A stretch of 64,000 nt of DNA from an uncultured Clostridia bacterium (GTDB lineage Bacteria; Bacillota; Clostridia; TANB77; CAG-508), in NCBI GenBank assembly GCA_944389475.1, contig CALXMM010000011.1:1-64000 (forward strand), read 5' to 3'. Below, piece by piece: positions 17,016 through 25,429 of the stretch. A program made the translations under genes and the position numbers. Positions within the stretch are counted from its first letter, which is position 1; each line of letters begins with the position of its first letter. The notes beneath the pieces were generated by a model that worked only from the letters and a program-made list of their open reading frames with translations, did not search any database and had not been told where the DNA came from.

Positions 17016-17437
17016 AATCAAAACCTCCATAAATTTATTAAAATAATTGGGCTCAAAATGGGCACACAACCCACAAAAATTAACCCAAAATCACATAAAT
17101 TTACAAAGTTAAAAAATTGGGCACACCAAATATACCAACGAATACACCTCAAAGCTAGATTTACCAATACTTTGAAAGCTTTACTCATAACCCGAAGGTA
17201 ATTATAAGTCTATGTATAAAAAAGTTAGTATGCTCTTAAAAAATTAAATTATATCAGTTTTAAATAAAATCTAAAAAATTAATCTAGCTATAATTTAAAA
17301 GCAGATATATAATAAAGCATAATAATACAAAAAATTATGTTAAGATTATAATAGTTAATTCACTAATAGAGATATTGCTATATTTAAATATTATAAACTA
17401 TAAATAAGTAAATAAATTATATAAGGAGCTCAAAACG
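17016..17437. other. Intergenic region between divergent genes
   Basis: 422 bases without a convincing gene. It holds TGGGCACAC twice (about 17059 and 17119) and a partly paired stretch (TAGATTTACC near 17157 with GGTAATTATAAGTCTA near 17200). It must contain the promoters of the minus-strand gene and of the plus-strand gene at 17438; no hexamer pair stands out. Confidence 0.4.
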
Positions 17438-18118
17438 ATGCCAAAAACTAATGATAAATCAAAGAATAATAAAATAATATATAAAGAAACCTCAAATTAT
17501 GAAGAAATCAAAAACATTATAAATGAAAACGAAGATTTTTATTTAGGCAGCATAGAAGATGTGTATTTTAGCAATAACTATGCTGAATTAAAAATTAAAT
17601 ATAATTATACGGACTTTACTATATATTTTGATAAAATTACAAGTTATGAGGTTCAATATATAAATTTTGACAATATAATATATTCCACAGATATAGGAAA
17701 AAGAGGAAAAAATAAATATATAGAGATAGAAAATGAAAAAATGTGTTTATATATAGCTTCAAAAAAGTTAAAATTGAAGATGATTGATAATAATAAAACC
17801 ATTTTTACATATGCCTCTATAAAATATAATGAGAATCAAGATAGAACATTTTATTATCTTTCAGATATAGAAGATTTAAAAGAAGGAGATTATGTTTTAG
17901 TTCCTGCAAGAGATATAGAATGTACTGGAATAGTAGAAAGAGTTGAAGAATTTATGTATGATAATTTGCCATTTCCTTTACAAAGGACTAAAAAGATTAT
18001 AAAGAAAATTACAAGAGAAGAATTTGAAGAATATAATAATTTTAAGACCTTAGGTAATTCAAAGGAGAAAAAACTATCAAAGTGTATGATAGCGAAACCG
18101 GAAAATTTAAAGAAATAA
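17438..18118 (+). CDS. Unrecognised protein, first of a three-gene overlapping cassette
   Basis: 226 residues, ATAAGGAG upstream. Beta-strand-rich sequence with many Tyr and acidic residues; the part FYYLSDIEDLKEGDYVLVPARDIECTGIVERVEEF (about 143-177) resembles a small SH3-like or PUA-like barrel. The end overlaps the next gene (start 18082) by 37 bases. It lies directly upstream of a restriction-endonuclease-like gene. No function can be named. Confidence 0.6.
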   Translation: MPKTNDKSKNNKIIYKETSNYEEIKNIINENEDFYLGSIEDVYFSNNYAELKIKYNYTDFTIYFDKITSYEVQYINFDNIIYSTDIGKRGKNKYIEIENEKMCLYIASKKLKLKMIDNNKTIFTYASIKYNENQDRTFYYLSDIEDLKEGDYVLVPARDIECTGIVERVEEFMYDNLPFPLQRTKKIIKKITREEFEEYNNFKTLGNSKEKKLSKCMIAKPENLKK

Positions 18119-18375
18119 AAATTATAGGGAAATATGAATATTTAGGCGGATTGGAAGGAACAGATTTAATAAAAGGTAAAATTTATTATCGAGTAGAACC
18201 AAAGGATGAATTTAGAATTGTAGATGAATCTAAAGAAGATTATTTGTATTTACCAGATTATTTTGAAAATGTAGAAAATAGATATAGGAATATCAATATG
18301 GATAATAAAATTATATTTTATGAATTAAAAGGAGACCAACTATGCAAGAAAAAAAGATTAAAGTATGGAGAGTAA
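18082..18375 (+). CDS. Small unrecognised protein, second of the cassette
   Basis: 97 residues from a GTG start with AAAGGAG 14 bases upstream. It overlaps the gene before it and the gene after it (34 bases), so the three are translated together. Sequence is beta-rich: IKIIGKYEYLGGLEGTDLIKGKIYYRVEPKDEFRIVDESKEDY. No domain is recognised. Confidence 0.55.
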   Translation: MYDSETGKFKEIKIIGKYEYLGGLEGTDLIKGKIYYRVEPKDEFRIVDESKEDYLYLPDYFENVENRYRNINMDNKIIFYELKGDQLCKKKRLKYGE

Positions 18376-19448
18376 ATATAAAAATAGGAACTAGAAAACT
18401 AGAAGATATGGAAGAAATACAAAAACAATGTTTATTAAAAGAAAATGAAAAAGAAGGAAAAGGATACATTGCAATTGGTTGGGCAATAGATACCAAAGAA
18501 TTAGATACTCTAAAAGAATATCAAGACAAATTAAAAAACAATAATATCAACAGTGATTTGGCTGAAAAAATGAAAAAGGAATATCAAAATTTAGCAGCAA
18601 AAATATTTAACATAAAAAGCAATGAAACGAACAATAGAAGTTCACAAGAAAAAAATGGAAAATTAGATGGAAGACTAGGGTTGGTATATGCAAGTAACAA
18701 TATATTTAGTATGTCAAAAGGTGATATATGCTTTACTAGAACCAAAGAAAATATATATTATATTGGAAGAGTAATTGATGATTATCCAACATATGCAAAA
18801 TTTGATGTAGATGGAGTTTTGGCTTTAGAAGCGAGTTGGTTAAGAAAAATTTATTGGTATAAATTAGGAAGAGAAGATGATGTACCAAGTAATATTGTAG
18901 GCTGGTTTATGGAAAGAAGAGAACGAACAATAACTCAGACTAATGATGTGAACAAAATAAAATTAGCAAATTTGTTACTTAATGAAAAAGAAAACAGACA
19001 GGATAAAATAAATAAAATAGCTATTAATCAAGAAAATTATTTAAGTACATTATCTCCTCATATGTTGGAAGAGCTAGTTTGTTTATATTTACAAATGAAG
19101 TTAAATTATTGCATATATATTTCATCTTGGAGAAAAACTACAAAATTATTTGAATATATATTAGTAGACAAAAATACTCATAAAAAAGCATATGTTCAAA
19201 CTAAAGTTGATGCCGAAATAAATTTAAAGGATTATAACATATCAGAATATGATGATGCTACTATTTTTGTGATTTCTGGGGCTGGATATAAAAATGATGA
19301 ACATAAATCTAATATAATTAAATTAAACGAAGATGTAAATAGCGATGGAGTTGAATATAAAAAGGATTTATATGAATTTTATAAGAACAATATTGATTTG
19401 TTTGGAAAAGGTATGCAAGTTGAAATGAAATATTATGATTTTGAATAA
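18342..19448 (+). CDS. Mrr-like restriction endonuclease with PUA-like N-terminal domain (putative)
   Basis: 368 residues. The N-terminal half (about 5-195) begins KVWRVNIKIG, has GYIAIGWAID, and later KGDICFTRTKENIYYIGRVID, a layout like PUA/EVE-type domains that read modified bases. The C-terminal half (about 230-368) has an Mrr-like core: LSPHMLEELVCLYL, E271 in FEYILVD and Q286-T-K288 in VQTKVD, the Q-x-K variant of PD-(D/E)XK. Type IV enzymes with this plan cut DNA with modified bases. The assignment is inferred; the substrate is unknown. Confidence 0.6.
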   Translation: MQEKKIKVWRVNIKIGTRKLEDMEEIQKQCLLKENEKEGKGYIAIGWAIDTKELDTLKEYQDKLKNNNINSDLAEKMKKEYQNLAAKIFNIKSNETNNRSSQEKNGKLDGRLGLVYASNNIFSMSKGDICFTRTKENIYYIGRVIDDYPTYAKFDVDGVLALEASWLRKIYWYKLGREDDVPSNIVGWFMERRERTITQTNDVNKIKLANLLLNEKENRQDKINKIAINQENYLSTLSPHMLEELVCLYLQMKLNYCIYISSWRKTTKLFEYILVDKNTHKKAYVQTKVDAEINLKDYNISEYDDATIFVISGAGYKNDEHKSNIIKLNEDVNSDGVEYKKDLYEFYKNNIDLFGKGMQVEMKYYDFE

Positions 19449-19556
19449 AAATATTATGATATTTTACATAAAAATTAAAGATTGCTAATTATAAATAAAC
19501 ACATAAGCATTCTATGACCAACCTACTTTTAAAGTTACGTAATAAATGATATAAAA

Positions 19557-19750
19557 TAATTAAATTTAAACTTCGAAGGAAATATCAAATATACATTTGT
19601 CAAAATCAAAATATTGCCAGGCAGTACAATGTAAAAAATAATTTGGCTAAAAAATACAAATCAGAATGTGCAATTCAAAAAGCTAGAGATTCAGTATTAA
19701 CAAAAGGAACAAAGGTTGGGCAACTTGCAAAAGGTTTATTGGGAAAATAG
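19557..19750 (+). pseudogene. Remnant reading frame without a start codon
   Basis: An open frame of about 60 codons ends at TAG 19748-19750 and has no ATG. It encodes a protein-like sequence (NNLAKKYKSECAIQKARDSV, then LTKGTKVGQLAKGLLGK). A second short frame follows to a TAA just before the DnaJ-like gene. Wording such as KGTKVGQLAKGL recalls RecB-type nuclease families, but this is only a resemblance. It is best read as a decayed gene. Confidence 0.35.
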
Positions 19751-19831
19751 GATAATGTGAAATTTTTGGATACATATGCAATGGTAAAAATATGGATGAA
19801 ATTTAAAGAGATACTAGGAGAATAAAGAAAT

Positions 19832-20272
19832 ATGATAAAAATAGATAAAGAAAAATTTATTAAAGATATAGAAGATGATTTAGGCGTAAAAAAATATGAT
19901 TTGCAAAAGATTAATAGCGAAAATAAAGATGAAATAAAATTTACTAATGATTATGATTTTAAAGATTTAGGAAAAATTTTTAAAGACATTTTTGATAAAT
20001 TACAAAATGAATATGAGACAGGAAAATTAGACATAAAAACAACTTGTAAGATTAGTAAAGAAGAAGCAAAAAATGGTTGCAATAAAGAGATTAAAATTAA
20101 AAGAAAAGTTTTTGATAATGGAAAAGATAAATTAAAAAATAAAAAAGTTAAAATAGATGTGAGAATTCCTAAAGAAATAAGAGAAGGCCAAGCTATTCTT
20201 ATGTATGGGGAAGGCGATGAAAATGAAAAATTAAAAAGAGGAAATCTTTATGTTGAAATAATTATTAAGTAA
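19832..20272 (+). CDS. DnaJ C-terminal (substrate-binding) domain protein lacking a J domain
   Basis: 146 residues. Residues 65-146 match the DnaJ C-terminal domain pattern: CKISKEEAKNGCNKEIKIKRKV, then KVKIDVRIPKEIREGQAI, MYGEGDENEKLKRGNLYVEI. The first 60 residues are acidic/basic helix without the J-domain HPD motif or the Cys-rich zinc region. Full DnaJ proteins are about 370 aa, so this is a free-standing or truncated co-chaperone domain. It lies among accessory genes and a decayed frame, so it may be a fragment, but it has a start codon with AGGAG upstream. Confidence 0.6.
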   Translation: MIKIDKEKFIKDIEDDLGVKKYDLQKINSENKDEIKFTNDYDFKDLGKIFKDIFDKLQNEYETGKLDIKTTCKISKEEAKNGCNKEIKIKRKVFDNGKDKLKNKKVKIDVRIPKEIREGQAILMYGEGDENEKLKRGNLYVEIIIK

Positions 20273-20294
20273 ATGTATTGGCTATTTGCAAATT

Positions 20295-20389
20295 AAAGCT
20301 TTGGAATATGAAATGCATAAAATTTAGTAGACACATCAAAAATGTGCTTATATTCTAAATGAAAATGCAATTCAAATTGCCAAAGCTTT
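20295..20389 (+). repeat. Long imperfect hairpin (about 95 bases)
   Basis: AAAGCTTTGG (20295-20304) pairs with CCAAAGCTTT (20380-20389). Inside, further pairing continues almost to the loop (TGAA/TTCA, TGCAT/ATGCA, ATTTAG/CTAAAT, CACAT/ATGTG). A T run follows, so it may terminate transcription. Its length is unusual for a terminator; a miniature inverted-repeat element or structured RNA is possible. Confidence 0.5.
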
Positions 20390-20634
20390 TTTATTGTACA
20401 TTACATTATATGACCACCCACATTGAGAATATTTTATAACTGAAATATAATTTTAATAAAAGCTATACCACGCAAATCTTGTATGAAAAATCAATAATAT
20501 AAGAATAAATGAAGCTATTAAGAGGTAAGGATTTACTCGAAAGGAAGGGGATATTAATTGAATTAAAAATATTAAATGGGTGGACATAGAGCGTGAAAAA
20601 ATCGCTAAATTTATATAAATAGGAGAGATGAATT
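20390..20634. other. Gene-free stretch ahead of the DnaB-like gene
   Basis: Together with the long hairpin this leaves about 360 bases without a gene. I see no open frame with a start and ribosome-binding site. GGAAGGGG near 20540 resembles a ribosome-binding site but no ORF follows. Confidence 0.4.
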
Positions 20635-21456
20635 ATGAAAACAGGATTTAAAGAATTGGATAACAAAATTAAATTAAACAATGGAGAACTAATTATTATT
20701 GCTGCAACTGCATGTATGGGAAAAACTACTTTTGTTTCGAATATTATGGACAATGTAGCAATTAAACAGAATAAAGGTGTATTGTTCTTTAGTTTGGAAA
20801 CAAGTAAAGAATCACTATGGTTAAAATCAATTTCGAATAATGCGACAATAGAGAATAGTAAAGTAGACTTGTTTGCAGCACATCAATTAGACAATAGTCT
20901 AGATATATCTAAACTTACAGAAGAAGACATAGATAGGATAACATATGGCAAAGAACTTTTAAAAAACGCACCAATATATATTGAAGATAAGGTTCCATAT
21001 ACAATTGAAGATATTCGTAAAAAATCTCGTGAAATGAAACTAAATAAAGATATAGACTTAATTATAATAGATTATGTGCAATTAGTTTTGGGTGATAATG
21101 AAGAGCTAAGCAGAGCTGAAGAAATTGAAGATATTTTAATGAAATTGAAAATATTAGCTAAGGAATTAAATGTACCAATAATAGTAACATCTTATCTTTC
21201 AGCAAAAATTGAAAGAAGAGAAAATAAAAGACCATTTATGTCAGATTTTAGCAATGTAGGTTTCCTTACTTATTCTGATATAGTTTTGTTTATTTACAGA
21301 GAGCCATATGATAATAAAAATAGAAGTAATGTGGCAGAAATAATAATAGCCAAAAATAGAGATGGTGGTACAGGTATAGTTAAATTAGCTTGGATACCTG
21401 AATATCATAAGTTTGGAAATGCTATATTTATGGAGGATAAGAATGAAGATAAATAG
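20635..21456 (+). CDS. DnaB-type ATPase domain without the N-terminal domain
   Basis: 273 residues, GGAGAG upstream. It corresponds to the RecA-like C-terminal half of replicative helicase DnaB: TGFKELDNKI, Walker A IAATACMGKTT (about 23-33; usual form ARPSMGKT), FFSLETSKESL, IIIDYVQLV (about 141-149) and RDGGTGIVKLAW. DnaB is normally about 440 aa, with an N-terminal primase-interaction domain that is absent here. It resembles accessory ATPases of mobile elements. The stop overlaps the start of a PHP-domain fragment. Confidence 0.75.
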   Translation: MKTGFKELDNKIKLNNGELIIIAATACMGKTTFVSNIMDNVAIKQNKGVLFFSLETSKESLWLKSISNNATIENSKVDLFAAHQLDNSLDISKLTEEDIDRITYGKELLKNAPIYIEDKVPYTIEDIRKKSREMKLNKDIDLIIIDYVQLVLGDNEELSRAEEIEDILMKLKILAKELNVPIIVTSYLSAKIERRENKRPFMSDFSNVGFLTYSDIVLFIYREPYDNKNRSNVAEIIIAKNRDGGTGIVKLAWIPEYHKFGNAIFMEDKNEDK

Positions 21457-21778
21457 TAATAGAGTTGAATTATGTTGTCATACAAAAATGTCAAAATTAC
21501 AAGGATTTAATTCAGCAAAAGAATATATTGATTAAGCAATAAAAAGAGGATATAAAGCTATTGCAATTACAGATACTAATAGTACACAAGCATTTTTAGA
21601 AGTAAGAGAGCTTTTAACAAGCATAAATCTAAAATATGATGCGTTTAAAGCTGAAAATGCTAGAAAAATGCCTGATTATTATACAGATAAAGGACTAATG
21701 CTTGCAGGATTTACTAAAGAGGATGTTCACATAATAAAGAAAAGTCCAAAAAAATATATTTACAGTATAGAATATTAA
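21443..21778 (+). pseudogene. Broken PHP-domain gene (PolC/DnaE-like fragment)
   Basis: The frame from ATG 21443 encodes RVELCCHTKMSKLQGFNSAKEYID, then a TAA stop (about codon 31), then AIKRGYKAIAITDTNSTQAFLEV in the same frame. This is the start of a PHP domain like those of PolC or DnaE polymerases, where the first motif is H-x-H-T; here the first His is Cys. After about 70 residues the homology appears to end and another sequence leads to TAA at 21776-21778. So it is truncated and contains a nonsense codon. Confidence 0.7.
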
Positions 21779-21796
21779 AAATAGATAAAAAATAAG

Positions 21797-21826
21797 TTGA
21801 ACAAAGAAATTTCTTTATGGTATATT
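21797..21826 (+). promoter_or_regulatory. Probable promoter of the nuclease/beta-CASP gene pair
   Basis: TTGAAC (21797-21802), 18-base spacer, TATATT (21821-21826). Confidence 0.5.
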
Positions 21827-21905
21827 ATGTATGAAATAGCTATAAATAAGATGCTTTTATTGCTATGTGTGACTTTGAGCAAAACTAGAAAGGAATGAAA
21901 TTTTT

Positions 21906-22925
21906 ATGGGTAAAAAAGTTGAAAGAAAGTTAATGAGAGGATTAGATGAAAAGCAACTAAATGAATTTAAAGATTCAAAATGGTTTGAATTTTATAAGCG
22001 ACATCAGGATGAATTATTTTTAGGAATAAGGAATAATTATGTTAATATTTATTATAAAGGTATGAATATATCAAAACTTCAAGGAAGCTTTAATAAAGCA
22101 ACTATTTCAAATAGATATATGTACAAAAATTTTAAAGGAAAAAGCGAATATCAAACTATTTCATTTGATGAGTTTAAAGAAAAGTACGAATCAGTCATAA
22201 AGCCAGAAGTTGAGAAACATATTGAAAAGAACCAGTTATGGGAAAAAGAAACACAACAAGCATTAATACTAAAAAATAATATGAATTGTAAAAATAACAA
22301 ATCAAATTGGGTTTGCATAGATATGGAATACATAAAACAAAGAAAAAATAATGAAGTTTATGGAGGAAAAACTTTTGGTAGATTTGATATTATTGCAGTA
22401 AATAAAAATAACTTTAAAGTAGCATTGATAGAACTAAAAGTTGGTAAAAATGCAATAGGTGGTAAAAGTGGAATATTAAAGCATGCACAGGATTGGGAAA
22501 ATTTTAAAAAACAACAGTTATTTTCCAAAGATATAGATAATGGACACAATTGCTTAAAACAGGAGATTATTAATATTATTAATAACAAGATTTTTTTAGA
22601 AGAAGATTATCCTATAAAGCAATGCTCAGAAGAGAACTTCAAAAATATTGAGCCTTCTTTTTATTTTCTGATTTGTAGTGGAGATATGACAATTAATGAA
22701 ATAAAAAATGAAGTAAGAAAATACTTATGGTCAGAAGAAAAATGTAGTAAATATAACATAAAGAAAGTAAGCACTAACAATGTTGAAAAAGTAATGAAAT
22801 ATGATATTTCGAAAAAAGGTGCAGGTGAATTATATTGTGAATTTTTATTTGCAGAAGGTCAAAAAGAAAATGTAAATATCAATGATATTATAGATGATAA
22901 AAATTATGATAGAAATATTGAATAA
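21906..22925 (+). CDS. PD-(D/E)XK nuclease-like protein
   Basis: 339 residues. A nuclease-like core lies at 135-180: WVCIDMEYIKQRK, then GRFDIIAV (D161), then VALIELKVG (E176, K178). The strand-D-strand-E-x-K order is that of PD-(D/E)XK enzymes. Following residues GKSGILKHAQDW continue the fold. The N-terminal 110 residues and the C-terminal part are unrecognised. The gene has its own promoter and is followed 35 bases later by a beta-CASP metallo-beta-lactamase gene, likely in one operon. No known system with this pair comes to mind. Confidence 0.65.
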   Translation: MGKKVERKLMRGLDEKQLNEFKDSKWFEFYKRHQDELFLGIRNNYVNIYYKGMNISKLQGSFNKATISNRYMYKNFKGKSEYQTISFDEFKEKYESVIKPEVEKHIEKNQLWEKETQQALILKNNMNCKNNKSNWVCIDMEYIKQRKNNEVYGGKTFGRFDIIAVNKNNFKVALIELKVGKNAIGGKSGILKHAQDWENFKKQQLFSKDIDNGHNCLKQEIINIINNKIFLEEDYPIKQCSEENFKNIEPSFYFLICSGDMTINEIKNEVRKYLWSEEKCSKYNIKKVSTNNVEKVMKYDISKKGAGELYCEFLFAEGQKENVNINDIIDDKNYDRNIE

Positions 22926-22960
22926 AGAAAAAAATTATATATGAAAGGATTATTTATAAT

Positions 22961-24190
22961 ATGCAAGTAAGGATTCTAAAAGGTACAAATCAAATTGGAG
23001 GGGTTTTTACTGAAATAATTTCTAAAGAAGCTAAAATTATTATAGATTTTGGTGATGATTTAGATGGAGTAAAAAGACTAGAAAATATAGAAGGGTTAAC
23101 AATAGGAACACCTTCTTATGATGGAGTTATAATTACACATAATCATCAAGACCATATGGGGAGAATAGATGATATTTTAGATGATATACCAGTATATATG
23201 TCGGATTTAAGTCGAAGAATTTTTGAAATGGTATTTTGTTTTTCGAAAAATAAAGGAAAAATAAAAAGAAAAACAATAAATATAGAAGATAGAAAAACAT
23301 TTACAATAAAAGATATGAAAATTACTCCATTTATTGTTGACCATAGTGCATATAATTCATTTATGTTATTAATAGAAGCAAATGGAAAAAGGATATTGCA
23401 TACGGGAGATTTTAGAAATCATGGATATAAGGGAATATTGCTAGAAAAAACACTTAAAGAAATAGGTAAGATAGATTTGCTAATTACAGAAGGAACAACT
23501 TTTTCAAGAGAACAAATAAAAAGTAAATCAGAAACAGAATTAGTGGATGATATTGTAGATAAAACTAAAAATTATGATGAAGTTTTAATGTTAATGTCTA
23601 CAACAAATATTGATAGAGTAACGACAATGCAAAAGGTTGCAAATAGAACTGGAAAAAAAGTGATACATGATATAGTTTTAAGTAATATATTACAATTAGT
23701 AACACAAAGAATACCAAATGCATTAAATTCAAAGGATGTAGGAGTATTTTTACCAACTAATTACTATATAAAAAAAGATAAGGAAGAATACAAACAATAT
23801 ATAGAGCAATTTCAAGAAAGAATAAATGAAACAGGAAAAATGCTTTATGGTAAATTTATTATGAATATTCGTGTATCAATGTTAAAGGATATAGAAAGAT
23901 TAAAAACTAAGAACAATGTTTTAAATAATTGTTGTGTAGTGTATTCTATGTGGGAAGGTTATAAGCAAGAAAAAATGTACAGAAAATTTTTAGATAAAAT
24001 GAAAGAACTAAAAATAGATGTTTTTAATTTACATGTAAGTGGACATGCTGACTGTACTGCTTTTAATGAACTTATTAATATTACTAAACCTGAAGCAGTT
24101 ATACCAATACATACTGAAAATAAAGAAAAAATTAAAAGTTTTACAAATAAAGCTGTTATTTTAAATGATATGGAAACATATGAGTTTTAA
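22961..24190 (+). CDS. Metallo-beta-lactamase/beta-CASP family protein (RNase J-like fold)
   Basis: 409 residues. The N-terminus MQVRILKGTNQIGG is typical of the family. Metal motifs: THNHQDHMG (about 58-66), HSAY (about 129), HTGDFRNHG (about 147-155), a beta-CASP part with MSTTNIDR, then VSGHAD (about 364-369) and a C-terminal PIHTE (about 386-390). Such enzymes cleave RNA or DNA. RNase J is larger (about 550 aa) and has a C-terminal domain absent here. Pairing with a PD-(D/E)XK-like protein inside a defence island suggests a nucleic-acid-degrading two-gene system. Confidence 0.85.
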   Translation: MQVRILKGTNQIGGVFTEIISKEAKIIIDFGDDLDGVKRLENIEGLTIGTPSYDGVIITHNHQDHMGRIDDILDDIPVYMSDLSRRIFEMVFCFSKNKGKIKRKTINIEDRKTFTIKDMKITPFIVDHSAYNSFMLLIEANGKRILHTGDFRNHGYKGILLEKTLKEIGKIDLLITEGTTFSREQIKSKSETELVDDIVDKTKNYDEVLMLMSTTNIDRVTTMQKVANRTGKKVIHDIVLSNILQLVTQRIPNALNSKDVGVFLPTNYYIKKDKEEYKQYIEQFQERINETGKMLYGKFIMNIRVSMLKDIERLKTKNNVLNNCCVVYSMWEGYKQEKMYRKFLDKMKELKIDVFNLHVSGHADCTAFNELINITKPEAVIPIHTENKEKIKSFTNKAVILNDMETYEF

Positions 24191-24246
24191 AAAGAAAAGA
24201 GTGTTGCGCAATACATAATTTTATTATGTTAGTGTAAAATTTTAGT

Positions 24247-24272
24247 AGGCAAAAAAATTGCCTTTATTTACG
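24247..24272 (+). terminator. Possible terminator after the beta-CASP gene
   Basis: AGGCAA (24247-24252) pairs with TTGCCT (24258-24263), followed by TTATTT. Short but well placed. Confidence 0.5.
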
Positions 24273-24369
24273 TGACACAGACTTTATGTATAGTGAATAA
24301 AAAATTATTTGAATATTTAAAAATGTAATGATATACTTACCTCAAAATAAGAAACTAAGGAGAACTAAT

Positions 24370-25362
24370 ATGGAATTATATGAAAAAAATGGTAATATAC
24401 TTTACATACTAAATGTACTAAAAAAATATACTGATGCAGACCATATCCTATCAATATCACAATTACAAGAAAAAATAGAAGAGGAATATGAACAATCAAT
24501 AGATCCAAGAACAATTAGAAGAAACATCAATCTATTAAAAGAAAAATTTGGATATGATATAAGTACATATAATGAAAATAAACAAGGTTACTATATCACA
24601 AATGATCCAGAGACAGACTTTGAGCCTGGAGAGATTAGAGCGATAATAGATACATTTAGTTATTCTTCTTTTGTAGAAAAAAATCTTGCAAAAGGAATTA
24701 TTAGAAAATGTAAAAAATTACAAAATGTTTATGAAAATGAAAAAATAAAAAATTATAAAGTCTTTTCACCAAAAGGTAGGACAACAAATGCTGAAGTAAT
24801 TAAAAATATAGAAGATATATCAAATAGCATTATGAATAAAAACAAAGTTAAATTTGAATATTGGAAATTTTGCATTGTTGGAGATAAGATAAAAAAAGAA
24901 ATTGTAAGTGAACCAACAGCATCACCTTATGCAATTATTTATGATAAACAACAATTCTATATGTTAGCAATTAAAGAAGGTAAGCAAGAATTCTTCCATT
25001 ACAGATTGGATAGGATTAAAAATTTAAGAGAATTACCTGACAAAATTACTATTAAAAAAACAGATAAAGATATACAAGAATATGCTAATTCATCAGTTGA
25101 AGTTTTTAGCGGCAATGAAGTGGAGATAGAAGCTAATGCACATTATTATATATTAGAAGATGTTATGGAAAAATTTGGAGAAAATGTCACAGTAAGGCCA
25201 ATAGATAAAGAACATTTTAATATGAAACTTAAAGCAAATCCACTAGGCTTTAGATTATGGGCAATGAGAAATATCGATTTAGTAGATGTAAAAGGTCCTG
25301 AAAGTCTAGTAAATGAATTAAGAAAAATTATAAAAGATGCAGATAAGAGATACAATATGTGA
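24370..25362 (+). CDS. WYL-domain transcription regulator
   Basis: 330 residues from ATG 24370 (AAGGAGA upstream); a longer start at 24328 lacks a ribosome-binding site. The N-terminus is a winged-helix part (HILSISQLQEKIEEEYEQSIDPRTIRRNINLLKEKFGYDI). The central part has the WYL-type ligand-sensing domain (TASPYAIIYDKQQFYMLAI, RLDRIKNL) and the end the WCX-type part (LGFRLWAMRNID). WYL proteins commonly repress or activate defence operons. The gene lies just upstream of an AAA+ gene, separated by a perfect-looking 44-base palindrome that may be its operator. Confidence 0.85.
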   Translation: MELYEKNGNILYILNVLKKYTDADHILSISQLQEKIEEEYEQSIDPRTIRRNINLLKEKFGYDISTYNENKQGYYITNDPETDFEPGEIRAIIDTFSYSSFVEKNLAKGIIRKCKKLQNVYENEKIKNYKVFSPKGRTTNAEVIKNIEDISNSIMNKNKVKFEYWKFCIVGDKIKKEIVSEPTASPYAIIYDKQQFYMLAIKEGKQEFFHYRLDRIKNLRELPDKITIKKTDKDIQEYANSSVEVFSGNEVEIEANAHYYILEDVMEKFGENVTVRPIDKEHFNMKLKANPLGFRLWAMRNIDLVDVKGPESLVNELRKIIKDADKRYNM

Positions 25363-25378
25363 CCATGATTATTGTAAA

Positions 25379-25422
25379 CCTCCTTATTATATCTTATAAT
25401 TTTATAAGATGTAATAAGGAGG
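25379..25422 (+). promoter_or_regulatory. 21-bp hairpin enclosing the ribosome-binding site of the AAA+ gene
   Basis: Bases 25379-25399 pair with 25402-25422 over 21 positions (one G-U pair), leaving two central T. The outer arm includes AATAAGGAGG (25413-25422), the ribosome-binding site for ATG 25430, and the other arm begins CCTCCTTATT (25379-25388). If formed in RNA the site is fully hidden. It could also be a DNA palindrome bound by the WYL regulator, or a terminator of the WYL gene. Confidence 0.75.
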
Positions 25423-25429
25423 AATTTTT

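Noticed and set aside
17016..17437. CRISPR-like repeats in the TGGGCACAC-containing region
   Set aside because: Only two short copies with no regular spacers; no cas genes are nearby.
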